Part shown: in pieces, positions 8,932-18,403 of the stretch | How positions within the stretch are numbered: position 1 is the stretch's first letter | Layout of the letters: each line of letters opens with the position of its first letter | From: Flavobacterium sp. CF136 | GTDB lineage: Bacteria; Bacteroidota; Bacteroidia; Flavobacteriales; Flavobacteriaceae | DNA: 64,000 nucleotides | Direction of reading: 5' to 3' | Assembly (NCBI RefSeq): GCF_000282055.1 | Contig: NZ_AKJZ01000008.1 | Coordinates: 1 to 64,000, forward strand | Program-made: the position numbers and the translations under genes | Notes under the pieces: generated by a model | Seen by the model: the letters and a program-made list of their open reading frames with translations, nothing else | The model's database searches: none | What the model was told of the DNA's origin: nothing

Positions 8932-9923
8932 GAAGTTCTTTTTTGGTAGACACCAAATATGGAATCATTTTCACCAGATAAATTTAAAAAATCATTTTCT
9001 TTTTCAATAAAATTATGAATGAGCTCTTTAGTTTCATCATCATCAATTAGAAAATTATGAGCAATCCCTTTAAGAAGGATGTGTAAGATATTTGTTCCGA
9101 GTTTTTTTTCTTCAAGTACTTTAAAATTATTTTTTAATGACTTCACAAGATTTTCAGAATCCGGTGCCTCTGAAGGATCAACAAGTAACATTCTTAGTAA
9201 TCCTGGTCTATAAACTCTAGTTTTGATATTCTTACCATCAATTAATTTTCTGAATCTTAACGGAATACTTTTTAAGATTTTATTAGCTTCCTTTAGTTGT
9301 GATTTTTTCCATTGCAATCTGTTTGGTCCACAATATTCAAATACAACCACATACCCATTTTCATTCAAAATGGATAAAATATTATTCTTTAAAAAATCAT
9401 CAATTTTATCAAAATGATGTAAACTGGAATCAAATAAAACAACATCAAACTTATCTTTTAAGAGAGTTGTTTTTCTAAAATCATCACAGTAATAATTAAT
9501 TTTCAGATTATTTTCAGCAGCTAAAATCTTAGCATTCTCTATACTGTCTTTTGAAATATCAATCCCAGCTACATTGCTGAAAATTGAATATTTAGCAAAA
9601 TTTCTTTCATGTTTACCTTCTCCACAACCTACAGCCAGTAAACTTAGATTTTCTTTACCTTCAAAATATTTATGACAAACATAATCCTCATAAGTCAAAG
9701 TATCATCTCCCGAAATTTTATAATTCCATGTTTTTGTTATTTCAGGAATAATCCAAAAATCAGACTTGGAAACAAATGAATCCCATTTCGAAGAAACACG
9801 ATTTTTATATGAGAGCCTGGAAAATTTAGAAAGTAAAAAATTGATTCCTCTTGTTTTGATTTTATAATATACATCCACAAAATCACCAATACTGACTAAT
9901 GTAGTTTCTTTATTAAAAATCAT
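8928..9923 (-). CDS. Class I SAM-dependent methyltransferase
   Basis: A 331-residue protein with the SAM-binding glycine motif VGCGEGKHE at residues 98-106, followed by an acidic residue ending the second strand (AGIDIS) and a motif-II-like DVVLFDSSLHHF. It lies downstream of fdtA, whose stop overlaps this gene's start by 4 bp (ATGA type), so the two are co-translated. A sugar or lipid-linked glycan substrate is likely from context only. The N-terminal ~90 residues are not part of the Rossmann core and are unassigned. Confidence 0.75.
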   Translation of the reverse strand: MIFNKETTLVSIGDFVDVYYKIKTRGINFLLSKFSRLSYKNRVSSKWDSFVSKSDFWIIPEITKTWNYKISGDDTLTYEDYVCHKYFEGKENLSLLAVGCGEGKHERNFAKYSIFSNVAGIDISKDSIENAKILAAENNLKINYYCDDFRKTTLLKDKFDVVLFDSSLHHFDKIDDFLKNNILSILNENGYVVVFEYCGPNRLQWKKSQLKEANKILKSIPLRFRKLIDGKNIKTRVYRPGLLRMLLVDPSEAPDSENLVKSLKNNFKVLEEKKLGTNILHILLKGIAHNFLIDDDETKELIHNFIEKENDFLNLSGENDSIFGVYQKRTS

Positions 9924-10312
9924 GATTTATATTTTATAAACTCTTCGAAATCCCTAATATAATCGTCTTCAATATAAACTTCTGAAGCTACCACCAAACA
10001 AACAGAACCCGAAGAAAAATTCTGAAGCTCTCTCCAAATCCCGGAATTGATCAATAAACCCTCATATGGCTTATTTAAAGTAATAATTTGTTCTTCTTTT
10101 CCATTATTAAGAACCACGTCAAAACTCCCGCTTAAAGCCACTAAAAACTGTTGCAGGTTTTTATGCGCATGACCGCCACGTTCGGCACCACTAGGTACAT
10201 CATATAAATAATAAACCCTTTTAATATCAAAAGGAACGGTGTCATTTTCTATTACAGAGAGATTCCCTCTTCGCTCTTCTATTTTAGGTATCGATATAAT
10301 TTGTACATTCAT
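9920..10312 (-). CDS. fdtA: FdtA/QdtA-type dTDP-sugar 3,4-ketoisomerase
   Basis: A 130-residue single-cupin (WxcM-like) protein. RGGHAHKNLQQ places Arg45, His48 and His50 where this family keeps its catalytic residues. These enzymes convert dTDP-4-keto-6-deoxyglucose to the 3-keto sugar, which a PLP aminotransferase then aminates. A DegT aminotransferase is encoded in the same locus (15610-16746). rmlA and rmlB, needed for the precursor, are not in the window. It overlaps the methyltransferase by 4 bp and starts 2 bp after the GT4 gene. FdtA versus QdtA stereochemistry cannot be decided here. Confidence 0.75.
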   Translation of the reverse strand: MNVQIISIPKIEERRGNLSVIENDTVPFDIKRVYYLYDVPSGAERGGHAHKNLQQFLVALSGSFDVVLNNGKEEQIITLNKPYEGLLINSGIWRELQNFSSGSVCLVVASEVYIEDDYIRDFEEFIKYKS

Positions 10313-10313
10313 T

Positions 10314-11426
10314 TCACGAATATATATTAATTCCCATTAAATCCTGCCATTGCTTTCCTATTTTTTCGATTGAAAAACGTTCTATACTTTTTAAGGAATT
10401 ATTTTTACATTGATTATACAAAACAGTCTCTTCAATAAATAAATTCATAGCGTCAATAAGCTTTTCAAAATTTTGATTTTCCACCAAAAGACCATTTTCT
10501 TTATCAGTAATAATTTCATTAGGACCTGAAACACAATCAAATGAAATAACAGGCGTTTCACAAGCTAATGATTCTATCAAAGTCATAGGAAATCCTTCAT
10601 ATTTACTGCACATTACCAAGAATTTTGCTTTTTTTAAATATTTATAAGGATTGCTTTTAAATCCCTCAAAATAAACTTTATCAGCAATACCTCTTTTAAT
10701 AGCTGTCTCTTTATAAAAATCTTTAAGTTCACCATCGCCCAATAACACAAGGGAAATGTTTTTTTTTGGTAAAGTGGAATTAGAATAAGCTATAATTAGT
10801 TTATCAAATTGTTTTACGTTATGTGAATCGAATCTTCCGACAGCGATTATATAAGGAAAATCTAAATCATTTTGCTCTAAAGATTTAGATTTAATATCGT
10901 CAATATCAATTGGATTATTAATAGTAACCACATTTTTAATATTAAACTTTGCTGTTACTAAGTTCTTTATTTCTTGTGAAACGCAAACCAGACTATATTT
11001 TTTATTGCAAATTTGTTTAGTTAAAAAGCGAAAATTTGGCAGATAAGTTTCTAACCTGGAACTATGAACTGTATAAATTGTTTTGGTATCATAAACCCAT
11101 TTTGACAATATGAATTCCTGAATAGGTTTGATTCTGTATCTAAAATCGATAATATAATCAAATTGATTATCCTTTATATATTTATTAAAAAACAAAAACA
11201 GTTTTAATTTTCCTAACAAACCTTTGCTATTTGTTTTCATTTTTCCAATATTCACCAATTTTCCTGAATAGGGATACGAAATAGCATCAACAAAAAGAAT
11301 ATTATGGATTTCGATATTTTTTTTACCAAAATAAACAGACAATGAAGACATGACTTTTTCCAGTCCGCCATCATTTAAACGATAACCAACTAATGCAATC
11401 TTGTATTTCTTATTTTGTTTTATCAT
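10314..11426 (-). CDS. Family 4 glycosyltransferase
   Basis: A 370-residue GT-B retaining glycosyltransferase. The N-terminal domain has the acceptor-side GGLEKVM loop (20-26); the C-terminal domain has YIIAVGRFD (192-200) and the E-x7-E motif (Glu277 and Glu285 in YEGFPMTLIE), which binds the nucleotide sugar. It heads the minus-strand set GT4 / fdtA / methyltransferase and lies head to head with another GT gene across only 47 bp. Donor sugar unknown. Confidence 0.85.
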   Translation of the reverse strand: MIKQNKKYKIALVGYRLNDGGLEKVMSSLSVYFGKKNIEIHNILFVDAISYPYSGKLVNIGKMKTNSKGLLGKLKLFLFFNKYIKDNQFDYIIDFRYRIKPIQEFILSKWVYDTKTIYTVHSSRLETYLPNFRFLTKQICNKKYSLVCVSQEIKNLVTAKFNIKNVVTINNPIDIDDIKSKSLEQNDLDFPYIIAVGRFDSHNVKQFDKLIIAYSNSTLPKKNISLVLLGDGELKDFYKETAIKRGIADKVYFEGFKSNPYKYLKKAKFLVMCSKYEGFPMTLIESLACETPVISFDCVSGPNEIITDKENGLLVENQNFEKLIDAMNLFIEETVLYNQCKNNSLKSIERFSIEKIGKQWQDLMGINIYS

Positions 11427-11473
11427 TCACGAATACTATTTTAGTCGCTAAATATAACGTTTTATACCAAGTC

Positions 11474-12361
11474 ATGCAAAATCTCCCATTAGTCAGTATT
11501 ATTTGTTTGTGTTACAACCATGAACGATTTGTAGTTGAATCATTAAATTCGGTATTAAACCAAACTTATAAAAATGTTGAACTAATAATTGCAGACGATG
11601 ACAGTCCGGACCAATCAAAACAAACTATTCAAAGTTGGCTTAAAAACCATCCGGATATCAAGTTTATTTCAAACGAAACTAATTTAGGAAATACTAAAAC
11701 TTTTAATAAGGCATTACAGTTTGCAAAAGGAGATTATATAATTGATTTGGCCGCAGATGATATTTTATTGCCGGATTGTGTTGAAAAACAAATAAATACT
11801 TTTTTAAGTTCTGAATTAAACAATTTAGGAATTGTTTATGGTAACGCAGAAATAATTTCGGAAAACAGCACTCATATCGGTTATTATTATGAAGTCAATG
11901 CCGAACAAAAAGCTCTAAAAAAACCAGCTTCAGGAGACATATATTTAGCAATGTTAAGTCAAAGCAGTATGATTTGTTCCGTTTCTTCTATGATAAAACG
12001 AAAAGTTCTGGAACAGCTGAATGGCTATGATGAAAATCTGGCTTATGAAGATTTAGACCTTTGGATTAGAACATCCAGAAATTATAATTTTGAATTTATT
12101 GATTCTGTCTTAATCCAAAAAAGAGAACTTGAAAATTCAATGGGAAACCAGTTTTATAAAAAATTTAATTCCCGGACCAAAAAAATAAACCATACATCTT
12201 ATCTTGTTATCAAGAAAGCTATTGCACTAAATAAAACGAGGCAAGAAAACAAGTCACTCTTAAAACGGGTTCATTATGAAATGATAAAAGCTTATAAAAC
12301 TTTTGATGTTTTGCTATTTATGAAATACATCCTTTTAGAGCTAAAATTAAGATTTTTATAA
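11474..12361 (+). CDS. Family 2 glycosyltransferase
   Basis: A 295-residue GT2 enzyme (start LVSIICLCYNHERFV, acidic DDDSPDQS motif, LAADDILLP as the DXD region). An in-frame ATG at 11393 would give 27 more residues but would overlap the divergent GT4 gene, and the extra residues do not resemble a GT2 start; the ATG at 11474 is chosen. It is the only plus-strand gene between two minus-strand groups of the locus. Substrate unknown. Confidence 0.8.
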   Translation: MQNLPLVSIICLCYNHERFVVESLNSVLNQTYKNVELIIADDDSPDQSKQTIQSWLKNHPDIKFISNETNLGNTKTFNKALQFAKGDYIIDLAADDILLPDCVEKQINTFLSSELNNLGIVYGNAEIISENSTHIGYYYEVNAEQKALKKPASGDIYLAMLSQSSMICSVSSMIKRKVLEQLNGYDENLAYEDLDLWIRTSRNYNFEFIDSVLIQKRELENSMGNQFYKKFNSRTKKINHTSYLVIKKAIALNKTRQENKSLLKRVHYEMIKAYKTFDVLLFMKYILLELKLRFL

Positions 12362-12780
12362 ATTATTATTTTTGTACTGATCCTCTTGTATCCCAACTCT
12401 TTTTTTATAAAAGCAACTAATTTATCTTCATCATTACTATGTAAGAACACTTGATAAAAAGTCAGGAGACTTTTAAGAGATTTACATCTACAAAAACATT
12501 AAAAAAATTGCGCAAAGTCAGAGACATTTGCCAGCTTTTCATTAGGAATGCTTCGGAGATCAGGGCTTGCATTGCCACCATTAACTCTTTTAACGCCTTG
12601 GGCTATATCATGCTTCAAGGTTTATATTAAAAATTTCGTGCAATATTACTAAATAAAACAACAGTTATTCTTAATAAAAATAAGTTAAAAATACAGAAAT
12701 AAGGGTTTATTAAAAATAAAGGAAAATAATTATTTAAAATATAATTATCTAAAGTATTCAATGAATAATTATACAGAAAA
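12362..12780. other. 419-bp gene-poor gap in the polysaccharide locus
   Basis: Very AT-rich and without an intact gene. On the minus strand a short coding-like stretch is visible at 12499-12618, listed separately, and the same frame continues past its stop codon to about 12360 with another coding-like stretch (including DEDKLVAFIKKELGY). The part from 12620 to 12780 shows nothing recognisable. Confidence 0.5.
12499..12618 (-). pseudogene. Decayed gene fragment, family unknown
   Basis: Read on the minus strand from a TTG at 12618, the frame gives about 39 residues with a protein-like composition (for example KRVNGGNASPDLRSIPNEKL) and stops at 12499. There is no ATG, and an in-frame stop lies just upstream. 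The same frame resumes beyond the stop as a second protein-like stretch. This suggests the remains of a longer gene broken by a stop and truncated at both ends. I do not recognise the family. Confidence 0.35.
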
Positions 12781-14226
12781 TCACTCTTTTCTATACTTTA
12801 AAAGTAATTTCACGACCTCTGTTAACTCATCTACTTTTAGTAACCAACAGATAAAGAGATAAACTATTACACCAAGAATAACTCCAAAAAATAGTTGTAA
12901 GACCAGATTATCAATAAAATAAGTCATAGTAACAATCGGAATTGCCATTCCTATTGTAGCTCCAAAAAAAGGCAGCATATCTTTCAATTGTTGAATTGGA
13001 CCATACCCATAAAATTTCCCTGGAAGATAGGCGTTTATTAAAAAAGCAAGGCCTGATGTAACAACATGTCCAATTATCATAACTTTTACCCCAAGAGGAA
13101 TTGTAATCACCATAGCCAATATTGTCAATGGCAATTTAGACAAATCTACTTTTAAGAATAAATCCGAACGCCCAATTGCATTTAATAAATTCATATTGAG
13201 TGCGCTCATTGGAAAAAAAATACGCGCAAAAACCATCCATTGCAAAAGTGGAATTAGAGAAACCCATTTATCGGTCAGCAATAAAATAACAATGGGTTTT
13301 GCCAACAAAGCAATAAGAGTCATAATTGGAATAATAAAAAAAGCTGACATACGAATCATTCTGCTATAAATAAAAACTAATCTCTCTTTATCGTATTGTA
13401 CTGATGTAAGAATTGGAAATGTAGCCTGTTGTATAACACTAACAATTGTCCCTGCTGACAGATCTGCAAAACTCTTAGCTCGTGTATAATAACCCAATGA
13501 AGCAGTTGGATAAAATTTACCTACACAAATATTATAAACATTATTGAGGGTTTGAGCATACAGACCGGCAATCAGCAATTTTGAACCATAGCGAAATAAG
13601 GACCCAAAAGATTTTTTTGAAAAAGCAATGGAAGGGCTCCAATTACTAAAAAACCATAAAGATACAGACGAAGCGAAAGACCCCATGAGCGTTTGAACAA
13701 CCAACGACCAGACTCCATATCCATTTACAGCAGCAATTATTCCACATAATCCACCTGTACTCATTCCAATTACATTACTTTTTGCTATGGATTTAAAATC
13801 AATCGCAATTGTTAGCTTAGTTCGCTGTACTATCGCGAAAGCATTTAAAAACAAACTTAAACCCAGGATTCGTGTTAAATCAGTTAATTTAGGTTGTCCA
13901 AAAAAATACGAAATAAAAGGTGCTGAGAAAAATAGCACCAAATAAAAAAAACTGCTTACCCCTAAATTAAATACAAATAAAGTCGAAAAGTCAATCTCTG
14001 ATCTGTTTTGACGTTGAATCAAACCCATCCCCAATCCGCTTTCAATAAAAATTTGTGACAAGGCTATAAAAATGGCTAACATTCCTATTAAACCAAAATC
14101 CTCCGGCACCAAAATTCGGGCAAGCACTATGCCTACAACGAATTGCCCTAACTGAACAGCAAATTTATCAACTGCTGACCAAATTATTCCTTTTGTTGCG
14201 GTTGCTTTTAGAGAGGTATTCTGCAT
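12781..14226 (-). CDS. Wzx-type oligosaccharide flippase (MOP superfamily)
   Basis: A 481-residue integral membrane protein with about 12-14 hydrophobic helices. The N-terminal KGIIWSAVDKFAVQLGQFVVGIVLA pattern (read here in parts) and ARILVPEDFGLIGML are typical of the WzxC/lipopolysaccharide-export branch of the MATE/MOP exporters. It would flip undecaprenyl-linked repeat units across the inner membrane. It is the last gene of the minus-strand series GNAT / DegT / TagF-like / flippase, 56 bp after the TagF-like gene. No Wzy polymerase was recognised in the window. Confidence 0.85.
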   Translation of the reverse strand: MQNTSLKATATKGIIWSAVDKFAVQLGQFVVGIVLARILVPEDFGLIGMLAIFIALSQIFIESGLGMGLIQRQNRSEIDFSTLFVFNLGVSSFFYLVLFFSAPFISYFFGQPKLTDLTRILGLSLFLNAFAIVQRTKLTIAIDFKSIAKSNVIGMSTGGLCGIIAAVNGYGVWSLVVQTLMGSFASSVSLWFFSNWSPSIAFSKKSFGSLFRYGSKLLIAGLYAQTLNNVYNICVGKFYPTASLGYYTRAKSFADLSAGTIVSVIQQATFPILTSVQYDKERLVFIYSRMIRMSAFFIIPIMTLIALLAKPIVILLLTDKWVSLIPLLQWMVFARIFFPMSALNMNLLNAIGRSDLFLKVDLSKLPLTILAMVITIPLGVKVMIIGHVVTSGLAFLINAYLPGKFYGYGPIQQLKDMLPFFGATIGMAIPIVTMTYFIDNLVLQLFFGVILGVIVYLFICWLLKVDELTEVVKLLLKYRKE

Positions 14227-14282
14227 TTAAAAAAATTAAAATTTGTTGTACTTAATAATTATTACAAGTGAATTCTTAATTA

Positions 14283-15590
14283 TTAAAAGATTTGGCTCTC
14301 TAAATAATTCAATATGTTTTCAGATGCGGTTAAATTGTTCTTTGGTAACAGCGTATTTTTTACAAAAGCATTGCGTTCTTCTTTCATCGGATCGTTTTCC
14401 TTCAGTACCACATTTTCGATAAAATCGACTACTTGTTTTTTATTTCTGGATTGATAATGTACTGCTAATGTTTTTTCTCCAAAAGCATTCCAATAGTTCA
14501 TAACGGATTCGTCTCTAACCATAAAAAGAGATGGTTTTCCTGTAATAAGATATTCTGCCATAAACGTGCCGCTATCATGAATGAGTGCATCTGATGTTAA
14601 AAAAAGATCGATATAATAACCATCTCCAAATTGACCATTTTCAAGGTTTACCCATTTATTGAAGTAATTATCGGTTTTTTCCTTGCCCCAATTCGGGTCA
14701 TTTTCTAATTTAACTCTTAATAAAGGATGTGGATTGAATGCAATTTGCAATTTATCCTTATAATTAATGGCTAATTCTAAAAAGAAATCGTAATACTCTA
14801 AAAAATTAGACACTTTGCTTAACTCGTTCATTAAATGATGTGGTGTCCATATAATTTTTTTTAAGACTGGGTTTTTATTTTTCCAAACCTCTTTTGGCCT
14901 TTTATTCAAAAGCAGGTCGAATCCCGGATAGTCTGTTAGAATTCTATTTATTCCTTTGTTTCTTTGTTTTTCGGATGCCATTTTGTGGTGAATCTCCGTT
15001 TCTGAAAAAATTTTCCAAACCAGGTTGTGAAAATCTAAATTATAAGTAAACTCATAATTAACTGTCGGAATACTATAAGGTACATAGCAGGTTAAGGTTT
15101 TTGGAAACTGCTTAATGTAAAACCTATAATCTTGTAAGGTTTCGTAAGGATTTGTAAAAAAAATAATATCAGGAGAAAACGTTTTTTTTATGTCTAGATA
15201 CTCTCCTGTTTCATTATCATATGTTTTTATAATATTATATCCTTTCTTTTTAAATGCTTCAAATGATTTGTTCATTTCAAACAACATATTTTTAAAACCA
15301 AAATTCACTATAGGACAAACAAATATAACTGGCTCAAATTTACCATGTTGCAACATTAAATCAAAAAGCATATCGTATTTCCACACCGATTCATGAGTCA
15401 AAAAGAAAGCAACTTTTATATTTTCTTTTTTTCTTACTATTTCAAGTGCTTTTCGATGTCTCCCTGGTGCCCTTTTAATTAAATATAAATTATAGAGATC
15501 TCTAAGTTTTATAAAATTGTATATCTTAATAAGTGAAATCCAGATTTTTTCAGGTATATATTTTTTAATAGTTAATTTTAATTCTCTCAT
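14283..15590 (-). CDS. CDP-glycerol glycerophosphotransferase-like protein (TagB/TagF-like)
   Basis: A 435-residue GT-B-like protein. The C-terminal half has the family pattern: TPHHLMNE around residue 254, NPHPLLR, then DLFLTSDALIHDSGTFMAEYL near 325-345, with the HDS(G/S)TFM stretch characteristic of teichoic-acid glycerophosphate transferases. In a Gram-negative organism such proteins modify capsule or O-antigen with glycerol or ribitol phosphate, or act on other polyol or sugar phosphates. It sits 19 bp after the DegT gene. No CDP-glycerol synthesis gene is seen nearby, so the true substrate is open. Confidence 0.7.
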   Translation of the reverse strand: MRELKLTIKKYIPEKIWISLIKIYNFIKLRDLYNLYLIKRAPGRHRKALEIVRKKENIKVAFFLTHESVWKYDMLFDLMLQHGKFEPVIFVCPIVNFGFKNMLFEMNKSFEAFKKKGYNIIKTYDNETGEYLDIKKTFSPDIIFFTNPYETLQDYRFYIKQFPKTLTCYVPYSIPTVNYEFTYNLDFHNLVWKIFSETEIHHKMASEKQRNKGINRILTDYPGFDLLLNKRPKEVWKNKNPVLKKIIWTPHHLMNELSKVSNFLEYYDFFLELAINYKDKLQIAFNPHPLLRVKLENDPNWGKEKTDNYFNKWVNLENGQFGDGYYIDLFLTSDALIHDSGTFMAEYLITGKPSLFMVRDESVMNYWNAFGEKTLAVHYQSRNKKQVVDFIENVVLKENDPMKEERNAFVKNTLLPKNNLTASENILNYLESQIF

Positions 15591-15609
15591 TTTTTTAATA
15601 AAATCCCAT

Positions 15610-16746
15610 TTAATAATTGTTTAAAATTGAAACAACAAAATCCACTTCATCATTAGTCATTACCGGACTGATTGGCAAACTTAAAATTTCATTATGTATT
15701 TTTTCAGTAATTGGAAAATACAAATTATTCCAGCTTGAAAATGCTTTTTGTTTATGTGGCGGGATTGGATAATGAATCATTGTTTGAATCCCGTTTTCTA
15801 ATAAATAACTTTGTAATTTGTCTCGATTTTCGGTTCTGATAACAAACAAATGAAATACATGATTATTAGATTGCTTCGTACCTCGAAATGACACTGTAGG
15901 CAATATAATCTTTGCGTTTTTTATTTCAGACAAATAACGTTTGGCGATAACACGACGTTTTTCGTTATCCACATTTAAATTTGATAGTTTCACATTCAAA
16001 AAAGCCGCTTGCAATTCATCCAATCTTGAATTTACACCAATATATTCGTTATGATATTTAACTTCGGAACCATAATTCCGAAGAGATTGAATAGTTCTTG
16101 CTAATTCACTATCATTTGTCGTAACCGCTCCCCCATCTCCCAAAGCTCCCAGATTTTTTCCCGGGTAAAAGCTAAAAGCAGCTGCATTCGACAGATTTCC
16201 GGATTTTTTACTTTCGACTTTCTCCTTTCGACTTTCAACTAACATGGCTCCGTGCGCCTGAGCTGCATCTTCGATTACTAATAAGTTATTTTGATTTGCA
16301 ATTGTATTAATCACATCCATTTCGGCTAATTGACCATACAAATGAACTGCCAAAATAGCCTTGGTTTTTGATGTGATTTTTTCTGAAATCAAATCCGGAT
16401 CGATATTGTACGTTTCTAACTTTGGCTCAACCAAAACCGGAACTAAATCTGCTTGTAAAATTGCCAGAATACTGGCGATATAAGTATTCGCCGGAACGAT
16501 AACTTCATCTCCCTTTTGAAGTTTCCCTAACTGAATATAACCTTTAAAAATCAAGACTAAAGCATCAAAACCATTACCGACTCCTATGCAATATTTTGAA
16601 TTACAATATTCTGCAAAAGTTTTTTCAAATGTTTCCACTTCCCTCCCTAAAACATACCAGCCATTATCCAAAACTGATTTCAATTTTTCCTGAAAAGCAG
16701 TTTCATATGGTTTATTTATCTTTTTTAAGTCCAGAAACTTTATCAT
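15610..16746 (-). CDS. DegT/DnrJ/EryC1-type sugar aminotransferase (FdtB-like)
   Basis: A 378-residue PLP enzyme. The internal-aldimine Lys is Lys197 in [25 protein letters not shown] and EDAAQAHG are further family motifs. With FdtA it would form a 3-amino-3,6-dideoxyhexose. Two stretches look repeat-derived rather than native: residues 169-183 (rich in [10 protein letters not shown]) and 286-294 (SFRGTKQSN). Both are in frame, lie where family members tend to have surface loops, and match intergenic repeat sequences. The start overlaps the stop of the GNAT gene by 4 bp (ATGA). Confidence 0.85.
   Translation of the reverse strand: MIKFLDLKKINKPYETAFQEKLKSVLDNGWYVLGREVETFEKTFAEYCNSKYCIGVGNGFDALVLIFKGYIQLGKLQKGDEVIVPANTYIASILAILQADLVPVLVEPKLETYNIDPDLISEKITSKTKAILAVHLYGQLAEMDVINTIANQNNLLVIEDAAQAHGAMLVESRKEKVESKKSGNLSNAAAFSFYPGKNLGALGDGGAVTTNDSELARTIQSLRNYGSEVKYHNEYIGVNSRLDELQAAFLNVKLSNLNVDNEKRRVIAKRYLSEIKNAKIILPTVSFRGTKQSNNHVFHLFVIRTENRDKLQSYLLENGIQTMIHYPIPPHKQKAFSSWNNLYFPITEKIHNEILSLPISPVMTNDEVDFVVSILNNY
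15865..15893. repeat. Repeat element inside the DegT gene (copy B)
   Basis: On the coding strand the segment reads GTCATTTCGAGGTACGAAGC followed by AATCT, the form of a palindromic-type repeat often found between genes in this group and resembling the left arm of the hairpin at 48912-49012. Here it is translated in frame as SFRGTKQS, residues 286-293. Confidence 0.55.
16211..16237. repeat. Repeat element inside the DegT gene (copy A)
   Basis: A tandem pair of CTTTCGACTTT units (16211-16221 and 16225-16235) separated by CTC. On the coding strand it is translated as [12 protein letters not shown]. The low-complexity charged peptide and the repeated DNA suggest an inserted repeat that kept the reading frame. 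Confidence 0.5.
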
Positions 16747-17714
16747 TTAATACTTATTTTATAAAAATCCTGATTATAAACAGAACAACCTAACTCTTCT
16801 TTTTGTTTTAAAAGCCCGGAGTTATATCCTTTTTTATTATCATCACCAACAATACCCATGTCAAAAAAATATTTTCCTTCGTTCTTGTATTTTTCTATTA
16901 AATTAATGAATAAAAAATCAAGTGCCCTTACCTCTTCCCCTTTTTTAGTAGTAGCACCATATTGCGATTTTACAATTTTTTCAGTTTCAAAAATAGTTAT
17001 TCCGGCAATTATTTTATGCTCATTGTAAACTGAAAATTGCTTTACATTTTCGGGAAATTTTTTTTTCAATATTGTAATTTCTTCTTTTGTATGAACGGGT
17101 TTTGTATTATGTTTTTCGATTAATCTTGGCTCTAAAACTTCTTCCCAAAACGGATACATTTTTTTTTCTTCAATAATCTCTAAATGAAGATTTTCGATTC
17201 TTCTGAAATGTTTCAGTTTACTTTTCGATATTTCTAACGGAATAGTCAGATTAACAACCAAATTCATTTCTTTTCGCTCTAATACACCCCCTTTTTTAAT
17301 CAAAAAGAAATCTATTTCCTGATTTCCTTTCGAAAGATAAAAACTTGGAATTGGCTTATAATAAAAAATATCAATTGTATTTTCTTTTAGATAGAATAAA
17401 ACTTCATCTAAAATCAATTCAACTTTTTCTGCTTTTAATTTAGATGAAAACACCAATCCGCCATAAGTCAATCCCTGATGCGAATACACTATTTCTCCTG
17501 ACCTGTTAGCCGGTAAAACGGCAACCAGTTTTTCTTCTTCAAAAATCATTAAAGAATAATCCTCAAAACGATCTTTATGATACTCCATAAAATCACGATG
17601 AAATAAAAATGTAGCATTTTTGGCCTGAGCAATAAAGTCATTCCATGTTTTAAAATCGTTTTCAGTATATTTTTTTACGGTATATTTATCCAATGTTCTT
17701 TTATTTATGATCAA
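16743..17714 (-). CDS. FemAB-like GNAT acyltransferase
   Basis: A 323-residue protein with a FemAB/GNAT layout: an N-terminal region with [15 protein letters not shown] (37-51) and a C-terminal half with [11 protein letters not shown] and [30 protein letters not shown] elements (read in short pieces) seen in peptidyl- or sugar-acyltransferases. In this locus it may N-acylate the amino sugar made by FdtA and the DegT enzyme, replacing the hexapeptide transferase FdtC; this is inference. There is no ATG near the N-terminus: the start is a TTG at 17714 (or the next TTG at 17693), and it overlaps the TRIC gene. Confidence 0.65.
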   Translation of the reverse strand: MIINKRTLDKYTVKKYTENDFKTWNDFIAQAKNATFLFHRDFMEYHKDRFEDYSLMIFEEEKLVAVLPANRSGEIVYSHQGLTYGGLVFSSKLKAEKVELILDEVLFYLKENTIDIFYYKPIPSFYLSKGNQEIDFFLIKKGGVLERKEMNLVVNLTIPLEISKSKLKHFRRIENLHLEIIEEKKMYPFWEEVLEPRLIEKHNTKPVHTKEEITILKKKFPENVKQFSVYNEHKIIAGITIFETEKIVKSQYGATTKKGEEVRALDFLFINLIEKYKNEGKYFFDMGIVGDDNKKGYNSGLLKQKEELGCSVYNQDFYKISIK

Positions 17715-18303
17715 AGGCCGGCAAATACCATTTGAATTTTACAGCCATTAAGCGTACCGAAATTATAACAATTGAAGTAGTTAAGTACAATACATCCTGA
17801 TTTAATTCTAAACCTCGCAAAGCAAAAAATACTATACCTCCAAAAATACAAATGGTAGCATAAATTTCCCTTCTGAAAATAGTTGGGATTTCAGTACACA
17901 AAATATCCCTGATTACACCTCCAAAACAAGCTGTCATTGTTCCCAAAGCAATGCAAATTACAGGATGCAGACCTATTGAAATTCCTTTTTCCAAACCTAT
18001 TAAAGTAAAAACGCCTAAACCAATTGTATCGAATAAAAATAATGAGGTACGAAGCTTGTCAAACTTTTTTCTAAAAAGAATAGCAAGACCAAAACCCAAA
18101 ATAATTACATAAACATATTGCAAATCCAGCATCCAGCCTACCGGAGTTCTTCCTATCAAAACATCGCGAAGTGTTCCGCCACCAACTGCTGTAACAAATG
18201 CAATAATAAAAACTCCAAACGGATCTAGTTTTTTATGCATCGCGGTTAAAGCACCCGACATTGCAAAAGCCATTGTACCTATAATATCTAATAAATGGAA
18301 CAT
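17701..18303 (-). CDS. TRIC-type cation channel (UPF0126 family)
   Basis: A 200-residue inner-membrane protein with seven hydrophobic segments arranged as two related halves plus one. The family motifs AMSGALTAMHKKLDPFG (14-30) and AVGGGTLRD(V) (39-48) mark the potassium-conducting kinked helices of bacterial TRIC channels. It is the first gene of the minus-strand series that continues with the acyltransferase and DegT genes (14-bp overlap with the former), though a functional link to sugar synthesis is not obvious. Confidence 0.85.
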   Translation of the reverse strand: MFHLLDIIGTMAFAMSGALTAMHKKLDPFGVFIIAFVTAVGGGTLRDVLIGRTPVGWMLDLQYVYVIILGFGLAILFRKKFDKLRTSLFLFDTIGLGVFTLIGLEKGISIGLHPVICIALGTMTACFGGVIRDILCTEIPTIFRREIYATICIFGGIVFFALRGLELNQDVLYLTTSIVIISVRLMAVKFKWYLPAFDHK

Positions 18304-18403
18304 TTTTTTTAGGTTCTAAGGTTCTGAGTCACTAAGTTTCTAAGATTTAAAAATTATCTTTTTTTATTGAATTTGACATTGTTATTGATATTGATCTTTA
18401 CAT

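Noticed and set aside
11393..11473. Longer N-terminus for the third GT2 enzyme
   Set aside because: Would overlap the start of the divergent GT4 gene and adds residues unlike GT2 N-termini.
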